Assembly (NCBI GenBank): GCA_958430865.1
Contig: CAUDNR010004045.1
Coordinates: 62,692 to 93,273 of the forward strand
DNA length: 30,582 nucleotides
Source: Entrophospora sp. SA101
Taxonomy: Eukaryota; Glomeromycota; Glomeromycetes; Entrophosporales; Entrophosporaceae
Direction of reading: 5' to 3'
In this document: positions 21,538 to 30,582 of the stretch, piece after piece
How positions within the stretch are numbered: position 1 is the first letter of the stretch
Layout of the letters: each line of letters begins with the position of its first letter
Made by a program: the position numbers and the translations under genes
The notes under the pieces: model-generated
What the model was told of the DNA's origin: nothing
Database searches by the model: none
What the model saw: the letters and a program-made list of their open reading frames with translations, nothing else

Positions 21538-23803
21538 CTAGTTTCCACCTTGTACAACATCATTACGAGTATTGTTCCGATGGTCACCATGTGAAGTATT
21601 ATTATCATTCCATGTAGAAGAAGTGGGGTTAGATCGAGTGACAAAATTATCTTTCAACCGCTACCAGTTGGCTTTTTTTTCAACAAAATCCTCAGGTACA
21701 CCCCAATTATATTTTGCTGATTCAAATGTTTTTTTCCAATCATCTTCATTATTAATATTAGCAATGGCATATGTAACAAAATCGTTTGAAGTATCAAAAC
21801 CACCACCACCATTACCATAATCACCATACTCTCTTCTTGTATTATTATTATAGTAAGAATTTGATTTTGATTCATCACCAAAACCACCACCGCCACCGTC
21901 ACTATTATTACAATCACGAGAAAGATGATCTGATGAACCATATTTATAACATTCTCTACCACCTGATTGTCTACCACCACCTCTTCGATTTTCATAATCA
22001 TGACGTTCTTTTCGACAATATTTAGTAATATGTTCAGTAGAATCACAATTTTGGCATGCTAGAAATGTGGGTTTATATTCTTTTCTTGGTTCGGGACAAT
22101 CTTTTGGAAGGTGACCTTTTTTTTTACATTTATAACATATTAGTGAAGTAAGATCATCTTTCATAAAACCTGAATCTTGAAGCCACATGAAATTTTGTTC
22201 TGCTCTATATCCTGAAGATTTTGGAAATTTATTTGGATCTCTCATAGTTAAAACAGCCAAGTATCTTTTTTCTTCGTTTCCTTGAAGATCAACCAAACAT
22301 TTTCTGAAAGGTATTGCCTCTCGTTCCAAAGCTATTATTTTTGTATTGCATCCAGCTTTTCTCAAGTTGGTCTCGATTGTTTGAAAAGTCTCATTGGGTG
22401 CTGCTTTGGAATAATGTTCAAACATTTCTTTAAAATCCTCAATATTTTTCTCTGCATCAGCTTTCATCATCTTTTCCCATGCTTCCTCTTTGGATATTCT
22501 CTTAATTGGATCATAAGGACATTCAAATACTCTATGACCAGTTCCCTCGCATTTATAACTTTTAATATTATACATATATTAAAAAAAATTAAAATTTATT
22601 TATTCATTTAATAAAATAAAAAAGTTAATCAATTTTAATAAAGCAATCAGGAATTAAATGTACCATGCCATTTCACCTTTGCTTTTATTTCTGAAATCGT
22701 TATAATTATTGTTTCTATCATCTAAAATTCAAAAAATATAATAAAAATAAAAATAAATTTTAATAACAAGATACAATCCTACACATATATTTCTTTAATA
22801 AAATGTATATATTTCGATTGTACAAACCTCTTTTGCCATAACCCTGGTATTCATAGCCATTATTGTAATTTGAATATTTTTCATTATAATTGTCTCTTGG
22901 TGGTTTTTCAGTATTTTCATTGTTAGTAACAATATTTTTTGTGCCTAGTTCTTCCTCAAATGCAGATGCTTGTTTCAACCAACTATTATTATTGCTTGAA
23001 TTATCTGCTATGTCAGTAGTAGCAGTACCCCATGGTACTTGCCTGGTTGATTGTTGTGTTGATGCATTCCAAGCAGCACCAGCTGATTGCTGTTGTTGAG
23101 GATATGCATTCCAACTATCTATTATAGATGGCGATTGCTGTAATGGAGCAGATGCAACCCAATCGTTTTTTTTAGTTGATTGTTGTGGTGTAGTAACATC
23201 CCAAGTACCATCCCTACTAACAGGTTGTTGTGGTGGAACAGGAATGGCCAAATCATCATTTTTAATTGGTCGCTGTGGCGGAACGGCATTCCAAGCACCT
23301 CTATTAGTAGTTGAATGATTTTCTTCTTTATTGGATGATGACTTTTGCGGAATTTTATACAACTGTATCTCTTTTACAGGCTGTTTAGTGAATGGAACAG
23401 AATCCTCATTACGATATTTGTAATTCTCAACACGTTTTTGAGGAGGAACATATATCAAATTATTTGGTTTAACACTAGTAGCAGATGAACTTGACCCAAT
23501 AAAATCCTTTCGTGATGCATTGTTTAATGTATTATCAGCATTATTATGTAATAATTTTGTTGTTGTAGGCGTTGTTGTATTGTTAAATAAAGATGACGAT
23601 TCTTTTGACTTTTGAAGTTTATTGCCATTAGGATAATTATCAGAAGAAATTTTCAATGTTTCATTTACTTTATCATTTCCTAAAGTTGGAAAAGTAACTC
23701 TGAACAAATATTTTTCTTGTAAAAGCGAAATTATGGCAGCGTCAGTTGGATCAGGGTCTGTTTGCAAACCGACTTCGTTAAGTTTTTTATGAAAGTTGCT
23801 CAT
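21538..23803 (-). CDS. CCHC zinc-knuckle protein, fungal CnjB-like
   Basis: Three exons on the minus strand: 22828-23803, 22664-22721 and 21661-22558, giving 643 residues to the first TAG (21661-21663). The last splice restores a Cys codon (TG|T), completing zinc knuckle 1, which supports one gene rather than two. Residues 1-325 are disordered and Q/N/S/P-rich, with repeated W-N-A/W-D-V motifs between poly-Gln patches. Knuckles: C345-C348-H353-C358, 486-499, 513-526, and a fourth at 548-561 with Tyr551 in place of the second Cys. The block at about 360-484 (EEAWEKMMKADAEKNIEDFK, IIALEREAIPF, LVDLQGNEEKRYLAVL) resembles the conserved region of fungal CnjB-like zinc-knuckle proteins. The Gly-rich C-terminus is RGG-like. 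A nucleic-acid-binding role is likely. After the TAG, 40 further in-frame codons (to 21541) look coding; the coordinates include them and the next stop. Confidence 0.88.
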
Positions 23804-25060
23804 TTCAGCAAGTAAAGGATCTTTTTTTTGTTATTATGGAAAAAAAAGAGAATTCAACGGAAAAAACCAAATATGTTCGTGTAACTTCATCGTTACATTA
23901 AAAGATTATCATCAAATTTATAAATTTATAGGAAATCAAAATAAACGTGACGTGGAACATGAGGCGTGGTATGTTACTTTAATTACTAAATTATCTTAAT
24001 TAAATAATCTATTTCACAAACAATAAAAATTCTTAAAAGCCAAGCATAATTCAAATTTGTTAAAAAATAGCGCCACAAAATAATACTTGAGCATAAGGAG
24101 TATGGGCAATTCTCAGCCGGGCTAAGCAAATCGCTTAGTCTGCTAAGAATTAAATTTTTTTTAACATATTTGAAGGACCATTAAAGCAACTTTTGAGTTA
24201 ATGCCACTCCTATATATAGTAGAGCCCATTTTTGGCTTAGAAATCATACCACTTTTTCAAAACATTATTTTCACGTTGTTATCTTTTCTATCGGAAGACT
24301 AAGTCCGTTAAGTGCAGGAATTACTAGATAAATCCTAGTTTGTACAGCCAATTTCGATAAAACTACTTTTTTTGATTCCACCAAAGTGGGATCTACTTCT
24401 ATGGAAAATTAATTAGGTCACAAAGAAGTTTAATTTAGTATAATTAGTGATAATTCAGAATCCTCCGCAAACAAAGGAATTAAAAAGCAGTTAGGCAATG
24501 AGAATAATATTAATGCCGATACTGACCCTGAAGATCATGAATATATCGCTTATGAAAATGTAATTAATTAATTAACAAGAATTGCCCCAAGAGGGGTGTT
24601 TATTTTTTGTTCAGGCCAAATGCATAAATAGATGGGGAGAGCGAATCTAATTGATGACAATAAAAAATAATATGTTATGAGGATCAAAATGAACTGGGTG
24701 TTTAATTTACTAACAAATAGTTTATGGCATTGTTGGATTATTCTCAAGTCGAAACTTATTATTACTTTCTTTTTATCCAAGAAAAGTTATTGTTAAATTC
24801 GAGTAGTTTGTATACATAAAGTTTCATTAGAGGGCTACTTCCTCGACTAAGTCTGCTTTTTCAACTTTGACGATGTTGTCTGCTAAATCTACTATTGTTC
24901 CTCGTCGACTTTGTCGACCAATACAAATTAAATAACGCGCATGTTGAAATGATGTCAATAATTACTGAGTTGGATATGTTGCAAAATTCAATCAAGAAAA
25001 CTGCACTAATTTTCAAAATTGACAATTCGGAAATCTTTTCCAGATACAAAAGGGTGATAT
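23804..25060. other. Intergenic region with decayed fragments
   Basis: Promoter side of the zinc-knuckle gene. A plus-strand frame to 23999 ends HEAWYVTLITKLS but overlaps that gene's start and has no recognisable family. A coding-like relic at 24449-24571 reads DNSESSANKGIKKQLGNENN and on to a stop. A frame at about 24895-25083 (SIITELDMLQNSIKKTALIF, KIDNSEIFSRYKRVIW) crosses into the 1357-bp duplication. A TAAG/CTTA inverted-word patch lies at about 24122-24150. No intact gene. Confidence 0.5.
24449..24571 (+). pseudogene. Short coding relic, unknown
   Basis: Forty open codons of acidic, Asn-rich composition (NINADTDPEDHEYIAYENVI) without a start codon. It is probably part of an element-encoded or disordered protein. 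No family is recognised. Confidence 0.35.
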
Positions 25061-25312
25061 GGTGCCATCTTAGTAAAGGCTAATGCATTCATTCAATAAA
25101 ATTTGAATTCGTTTTGGATTTCGATTTTAGTCGGAAGTTTTAACCCTTTAAATTAGACACAGTTCAAAATCTCTCTTCTGTCAATAATTCAACAAGTGAT
25201 TTAATAACGTGCGAGTTAAATAATCACGATTTTATGTTTAAAGTGTAATAAATAGAATTCGTAACATTAAACAATGAAATTTTACTTTAGTCAGTTTTTG
25301 CAAACGCTAGTT

Positions 25313-25500
25313 TTGAACCCGGTCTTTGAACCAGTTCTTTTGAACCAGTTCTTTTGAACCACGATCCTAAATTTTAGGACCGGACCGGACCAACATAGCC
25401 CTATTTGAACTGTTCCAAAAACCAAACCAAAAAAAAAACCAGGGGTTGGTTTCAAAACCGAGTTCAAACCGTTTGTTAGTGAAACCGCCCCATCCCTAAA
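25313..25500. repeat. GAACC/GGTTC-rich dispersed-repeat patch (also 26670-26857)
   Basis: Contains TTTTGAACCAGTTC repeated in tandem, an inverted word TCCTAAA/TTTAGGA, CCGGACCGGACC, and later GGTTTC and GAGTTCAAACC words of opposite sense. It is far more GC-containing than its surroundings and looks like a repeat insertion, not a gene. The minus-strand open frame across it is low-complexity. Confidence 0.5.
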
Positions 25501-25638
25501 TAAATGCCTGATTATATATACTGTTATCAACATTCAATAACAAATTTAATATATAGGGAGAACACAGTGTATTTTTTTTTAAATACTTGTATGATTTAGA
25601 GAACATACAAATATTAGTTGATCGTCTACATATGTATA

Positions 25639-26417
25639 GGGTGTCCAGGTTTATTCTTTCGCATTATTGAAGCATAATTCTTAATTTTTTGGCATAAGCA
25701 TAATAATTTACTTTTATGTAAGTGATCAGTAAAATTTTCTTAAAAAAAAAAAAAAATTATATATCTATATTAATGCCAAAATGGTGCTTACTGCATCAGA
25801 ACATTTGAGAAAAAAAGCCACTATGTTGATGGAAGAAAATGATTTTGTTGTTTTTGTAGCCATACTATGAATCATAAAAAAAGATTCATGTTGATAAGCA
25901 TTTAAATTATCATTAGAAAAATTTAAAAAGCATGTTGAGAATCATCCAATAGTTCCCTTTGACCCTTGTTATATTCAATAAAATTCAAATTATCATATTT
26001 CTTTAGCATATTTTGTCATCAAAGAATTCAATGACTATACAAATGATCTCATATATGAATGGAAAATCTATGAAAATTTTGATGATTTAGACAGTTTATT
26101 GGAGTCAAAAAACAAATATATTACCAACATTAAGTTCAATTGCATTAAAATATATTTGGTTGCCTATATCTGGTGCATGCATGTTAGCCAAAATTACTTT
26201 TGTTAGTAAATGATCATTGCCAAATTCAAAATCCAAAATAGTTTTTCATAGTAGCCAAATTAATTTTAATAATGACCAAAATTATATCCAAAAATATTTG
26301 AATTCTTTGATTCAATAGCTAAAACTCTGGGTGATTTTTTTATGACCATTAATATAGGGATGTGGAAAAGCCAGAGTATTGCCAAAATATTTGACAAATG
26401 CGAAACCAATTTTGGCT
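25639..26417. mobile_element. Left part of the terminal-inverted-repeat element, duplicate copy
   Basis: Same left terminus (GGGTGTCCAGG) and adjoining ACATATGTATA (25628-25638) as the full element at 26996-27951. The right end is missing because the 1357-bp duplication ends inside the element. Confidence 0.8.
25781..26206 (+). pseudogene. Element-encoded protein relic (copy 1)
   Basis: ATG at 25781 opens MVLTASEHLRKKATMLMEEN and on to a stop at 25868. From 25898 a second frame reads AFKLSLEKFKKHVENHPIVP, with one internal stop, then HISLAYFVIKEFNDYTNDLI, YEWKIYENFDDLDSLLESKN and on to a stop at 26204. Composition is protein-like and the frame is open apart from that stop. It is probably a decayed protein carried by the inverted-repeat element. 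I do not recognise a transposase motif. Confidence 0.5.
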
Positions 26418-27774
26418 GGTGCCATCTTAGTAAAGGCTAATGCATTCATTCAATAAAATTTGAATTCGTTTTGGATTTCGATTTTAGTCGGAAGTTTTAA
26501 CCCTTTAAATTAGACACAGTTCAAAATCTCTCTTCTGTCAATAATTCAACAAGTGATTTAATAACGTGCGAGTTAAATAATCACGATTTTATGTTTAAAG
26601 TGTAATAAATAGAATTCGTAACATTAAACAATGAAATTTTACTTTAGTCAGTTTTTGCAAACGCTAGTTTTGAACCCGGTCTTTGAACCAGTTCTTTTGA
26701 ACCAGTTCTTTTGAACCACGATCCTAAATTTTAGGACCGGACCGGACCAACATAGCCCTATTTGAACTGTTCCAAAAACCAAACCAAAAAAAAAACCAGG
26801 GGTTGGTTTCAAAACCGAGTTCAAACCGTTTGTTAGTGAAACCGCCCCATCCCTAAATAAATGCCTGATTATATATACTGTTATCAACATTCAATAACAA
26901 ATTTAATATATAGGGAGAACACAGTGTATTTTTTTTTAAATACTTGTATGATTTAGAGAACATACAAATATTAGTTGATCGTCTACATATGTATAGGGTG
27001 TCCAGGTTTATTCTTTCGCATTATTGAAGCATAATTCTTAATTTTTTGGCATAAGCATAATAATTTACTTTTATGTAAGTGATCAGTAAAATTTTCTTAA
27101 AAAAAAAAAAAAATTATATATCTATATTAATGCCAAAATGGTGCTTACTGCATCAGAACATTTGAGAAAAAAAGCCACTATGTTGATGGAAGAAAATGAT
27201 TTTGTTGTTTTTGTAGCCATACTATGAATCATAAAAAAAGATTCATGTTGATAAGCATTTAAATTATCATTAGAAAAATTTAAAAAGCATGTTGAGAATC
27301 ATCCAATAGTTCCCTTTGACCCTTGTTATATTCAATAAAATTCAAATTATCATATTTCTTTAGCATATTTTGTCATCAAAGAATTCAATGACTATACAAA
27401 TGATCTCATATATGAATGGAAAATCTATGAAAATTTTGATGATTTAGACAGTTTATTGGAGTCAAAAAACAAATATATTACCAACATTAAGTTCAATTGC
27501 ATTAAAATATATTTGGTTGCCTATATCTGGTGCATGCATGTTAGCCAAAATTACTTTTGTTAGTAAATGATCATTGCCAAATTCAAAATCCAAAATAGTT
27601 TTTCATAGTAGCCAAATTAATTTTAATAATGACCAAAATTATATCCAAAAATATTTGAATTCTTTGATTCAATAGCTAAAACTCTGGGTGATTTTTTTAT
27701 GACCATTAATATAGGGATGTGGAAAAGCCAGAGTATTGCCAAAATATTTGACAAATGCGAAACCAATTTTGGCT
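26418..27774. repeat. 1357-bp tandem duplication, copy 2
   Basis: Second head-to-tail copy. It is followed by single-copy DNA (AGCATGTATG) that completes the inverted-repeat element. Confidence 0.96.
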
Positions 27775-27962
27775 AGCATGTATGATCTGGTGTTGATGCG
27801 GAAGGTCCTTTTCAAGCTTTAAAGAAGATTCAATTAAAAAATTAAATTTTATGTATTTTAATTTTGGTCAGAATTATTCCCAAACTTGCCCAAAAATTAT
27901 GATCGCATAAAAGCATAATTTGGAAAAAAAAAAGCATAACCCTGGATACCCACATATGTATA
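26985..27962. mobile_element. Terminal-inverted-repeat DNA element, 956 bp, with 11-bp target duplication
   Basis: The element spans 26996-27951. The left end reads GGGTGTCCAGGTTTATTCTT. The right end, on the minus strand, reads GGGTATCCAGGGTTATGCTT. Similarity continues inward with GCATAATT and TTTTTGG words. ACATATGTATA flanks both sides (26985-26995 and 27952-27962), consistent with an 11-bp target-site duplication. Long duplications suggest a Mutator-like group, but no transposase is present to prove it. It carries a decayed ORF (27138-27563). Confidence 0.75.
27138..27563 (+). pseudogene. Element-encoded protein relic (copy 2)
   Basis: Identical to 25781-26206, here inside the complete element with both ends. 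The same internal stop is present, so decay preceded the tandem duplication. Confidence 0.5.
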
Positions 27963-28188
27963 TAATGATAATAATGCAAAGAGTTTTTAATGATGCAGAA
28001 AATTTTATATATTATATAATAAAAATACAATGTTGAAATCTATTTAACATATAATTACTCCTGTAATAAATTATAATCTATTTGTGTTGACCGTTCACTT
28101 CCATTTAGTCTGATTATTGTTCACAATACTCAGTTTATCATGGTATTAAACTTCATTAGGAACAAAGTTACAAACTGTCAGTACTGTC
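27963..28188. other. AT-rich spacer
   Basis: Lies between the two inverted-repeat elements; nothing recognisable. Confidence 0.6.
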
Positions 28189-28410
28189 ACTTCCACCTAA
28201 GGTTGCTTGCTGAAACCTCTTAATGACTGCCGAAACTCTGCTGAAACTCTAATAAACAATTAGTGTGTAACCTGCTGAAACTCTGCTAATTGTTGAAATC
28301 CCTAAATGCGAAACTCTGCCAAAACTCTAACAAACAATTAGTGTGTTACCTGCCAAAACTCTGCCGATTGATTTCCAGAGGGAGTTTTGGCAAGCAACCA
28401 TACTTCCACC
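28189..28410. mobile_element. 204-bp MITE with 9-bp target duplication
   Basis: The element spans 28198-28401. Terminal repeats are GGTTGCTTGCTGAAAC (28201-28216) and, inverted at the right, GGTTGCTTGCCAAAAC (complement of 28384-28399). ACTTCCACC flanks both sides (28189-28197 and 28402-28410). The interior holds two copies, about 77 bp apart, of a block with AAACTCTAA, AAACAATTAGTGTGT and ACCTGC. A 9-bp target duplication is typical of Mutator-like elements. It has no coding capacity. Confidence 0.8.
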
Positions 28411-30190
28411 CACACAAAAATCTCTCCAGCTGTTACCATATTTTATGCCATAAGGTATCCAATCATTCCATCATTGTTTTCCCTAGTAATACCACTGTTA
28501 CTGTTTTCACTGCTATTAGATGATAATGTAAAGAGTTATATGATTTATTAGTCTAGAATCACATGAAGTCAATTTTTGAAATGGCTTTAATGAATTACAA
28601 AATTGCGATATTTTGAAATTTGCCATGTGGCACAGAAATAGCAAAGGTCTTTGGATCATGCCAACCCATGCCTAAAAACTTTTTGATATAAAATTAATTT
28701 GAAAAAAAATTTACTGAAAATATGAAAACTCATAAATTTCATCTTATCTAAAATTGTTGAAATAAATCTTGTCATAATTCCATTGACAATTTTGTCATAG
28801 ATAGAACAACTATGATCTTTTACATTTTGGAATTCGGAATTTAATAAACAAGCTTTCTTGATATTTCTAAATGTAAAAAATCATAATAGTTATTAAACCA
28901 GAAATTACTAGGACACTCACTCACTACCTTGTACTACTACTACTATTGTTGCTTCTATTTTTGATGGCAACTGATTCAACAGTATTCCTGTATTATTGAA
29001 AAGCTTTAAAATTTTCATGGAATTGAACTAAATATGGCTTCAAAGCTTATCATGAAAGATGGATGTTCTTTGCATCACATTGTAAAAGGTCTACAAGATA
29101 AGGAATAAGAAATTAGCCTCAGTAATTTTGATGCTCCATTTTCTCATTTTTATTCTTATTTGGGATTGTATTTAGGGTTTGAAATTTAGAAAATTGTGAT
29201 AACACTTTTCTAATTTTTATTAAATACATTTTATTGTCTGTGTTACTGATGAAAAGGTTGACACATTATTTAATTAATTTGTAATGCATAATTTATTTAG
29301 GAGAAATTTATGATTATAATTAGCCTTTTAATAAAGAAAAAGAAAAGAAATATATAAAAGACTATGTCACATTGCATCATATGAAAATGTATGAATTCTA
29401 CACATTCAAGTTGTTTTTAAATAAATCTTTGTTTTTCTCTGATTGGCATTGAAGCAAGGTAAATAAACAACATCATCCTGCCTTATATTGGAACATTATA
29501 AAAACATCACCAGTTCACTTACTTCCAAGCAAAAAAATCAAAAAACAAATTCTTCAATAATCATTGTTAAGCACAATTTAAAAAAGCAAATAATCAGCAA
29601 ATATTTACAATATTGTTACTGGAATTAGATTTGGATGCTCTTTTGGCTGAAATTAACTAATTTTGAAATCCTTAATTTTTATTATTATTTTATTAATTTA
29701 ATCAGTGTTGCACCTACTTTCATAATATGTTTTTTTTTTTATTTTTTATTTTTTATTTTTGTTTATTAACTAGAGTGATGAGTGGTGGTGATTGTAACCA
29801 CCACCATTCTCTTAAATAAAACACTTACTTGAACCACAACTCTTCGTGATTTTTTTCAATTTTTCTTCTTTTTGGTTGCTTTTTATCTTGTTGTGGCATT
29901 GGTTTTTTTTTTAATTTTAATTCATGATATGTGAGAGAAGTAGATAAAAATCTATAGGTAAAAAGTGTAAAAATTGATGAATTGAAGTATTTCTCTTCTA
30001 AGATAACATGACCAAAATATTCACAAACAAAAAAATAACATAATTTTTAGATCCATTAATACCATAAAATTATCTTTATTTAAAAAAAAAATTTTTTTCA
30101 TTTAATAAAAAAACAAACTTTCAGGCATCGCTGGATTTTGAAGTAAAAAAACCTAAATTTTCTGTGTAACTCTCATAGTAATTTTAAGAG
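28411..30190. other. AT-rich intergenic region without genes
   Basis: No coding frame of substance. An imperfect inverted repeat flanks about 28809-28890 (AACTATGATC / GATTTTTTACATTT types). A TATAAAA word lies at about 29497. A small GC hairpin is listed separately. The CCATGCCTAAA...CTTTTTGATAT words near 28665-28692 resemble 17225-17335. Confidence 0.5.
29782..29804. repeat. Short perfect hairpin
   Basis: GTGGTGGT pairs with ACCACCAC across a 7-base loop. It is notable only because the surroundings are AT-rich, and there is no adjacent gene to give it a role. Confidence 0.6.
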
Positions 30191-30582
30191 CTACTCAAAA
30201 CTTGACCACGTAATTTCTCCCATCATCATTAAAGCCCTGGGAAATCATTTGCAGGAGAGTTAAATAATTTTCTTTATTGTTTCTAAATAAAAATTTGTTT
30301 TCTATTGTTTATAATTTTATTAAGGAATGTATTATTAATAACAGTTCAAATAAGTTGATTTCTTATAGTGGTGAGAAATTAGATCATGGACAACAAAGAC
30401 ATTGATATTGAACTATTCAAAACTTGACCATGTAATTTCTTCTGTCATCATTAAGTCCTGGGAAATAATTTACAAGAGAGTTAAAATAATTTTCTTGTTT
30501 TCTATTTATGTATTTATAATTTTATCAAAAATTGTATCAATAATAATAACAGTTCAAATAAATTGTTTCCTTGTAGGAAATT
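30191..30582. repeat. Diverged direct repeat, period about 222 bp
   Basis: A block starting CTACTCAAAACTTGACCACG (30191) recurs as CTATTCAAAACTTGACCATG (30413). Both continue through TAATTTCT, CATCATTAA, CCTGGGAAAT, AGAGTTAAA and ATTTTC, and end with AACAGTTCAAATAA. They differ by scattered substitutions and small indels, so this is an old duplication. The second copy reaches the window edge. Confidence 0.8.

Larger units (their letters stand above)
25061..26417. repeat. 1357-bp tandem duplication, copy 1
   Basis: Bases 25061-26417 recur immediately as 26418-27774 (offset 1357) with no difference seen. The left flank diverges at 25059/26416 and the right flank at 26418/27775, so this is an exact head-to-tail duplication with about 1 bp of homology at the joint. 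It contains a CCGGACCGGACC / GAACC-rich patch and the left part of a terminal-inverted-repeat element. Confidence 0.96.

Noticed and set aside
21786..22025. His-rich plus-strand frame (YQNHHHHYHNHH)
   Set aside because: It is the antisense shadow of the Gly/Asn-rich tail of the zinc-knuckle protein.
28290..28523. 77-codon plus-strand frame
   Set aside because: It lies across the MITE and its right flank and has no protein-like conservation.
1..30582. tRNA, rRNA, CRISPR array, bacterial-type operons
   Set aside because: No tRNA T-arm with a matching acceptor, no rRNA core motifs, and no regularly spaced repeat-spacer array were seen. Intron-rich genes rule out a bacterial reading.

Overview
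The window reads as AT-rich fungal nuclear DNA. Protein-coding genes are broken by many short AT-rich GT-AG introns (mostly 75-110 bp), intergenic DNA is full of decayed mobile elements, and the families present (UBE3B-type HECT ligase, POT peptide transporter, CnjB-like zinc-knuckle protein, decayed LRR and i-AAA protease copies) are fungal. Base composition, intron style and repeat load fit an arbuscular mycorrhizal fungus such as Rhizophagus. That assignment is an inference; there is no marker gene here.

Left half (1-14078): one 7414-bp unit is tandemly repeated. Copy 1 is cut by the window edge (visible 1-6664 plus the unique stretch 6665-7414, which is the start of copy 2). Copy 2 runs 6665-14078. 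Each unit carries the 3' end of a HECT E3 ubiquitin ligase gene (+), a complete five-exon POT/PTR2 peptide transporter gene (-, convergent with the ligase), and about 2.3 kb of mostly non-coding DNA. All stretches compared between the copies are identical. The unit ends exactly at the stop codon of the next gene, so at 6664/6665 that gene's stop codon is joined to the middle of a HECT-ligase exon. The second ligase copy therefore lacks its N-terminal half but keeps the whole catalytic HECT domain.

Middle (14076-18800): a six-exon gene on the minus strand encodes a 398-residue protein with about seven membrane segments and no family I recognise. Next come about 1.2 kb of AT-rich intergenic DNA, two near-identical 26-28 bp palindromes 545 bp apart, and a broken Tc1/mariner transposase with one recognisable terminal repeat.

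18770-21300 is a graveyard of coding fragments: two unknown pieces, an LRR-protein fragment, and a clear frameshifted relic of a YME1-type (i-AAA, FtsH-family) mitochondrial protease.

21538-23803 holds a three-exon minus-strand gene for a Q/N-rich protein with three intact and one damaged CCHC zinc knuckles, resembling fungal CnjB-like proteins. An in-frame TAG is followed by 40 more coding-like codons.

Right third (23.8-30.6 kb): no intact gene. It has a second exact tandem duplication (1357 bp, two copies), a 956-bp terminal-inverted-repeat element with an 11-bp target duplication lying across that duplication, a 204-bp MITE with a 9-bp target duplication, and a diverged tandem repeat running off the right edge.
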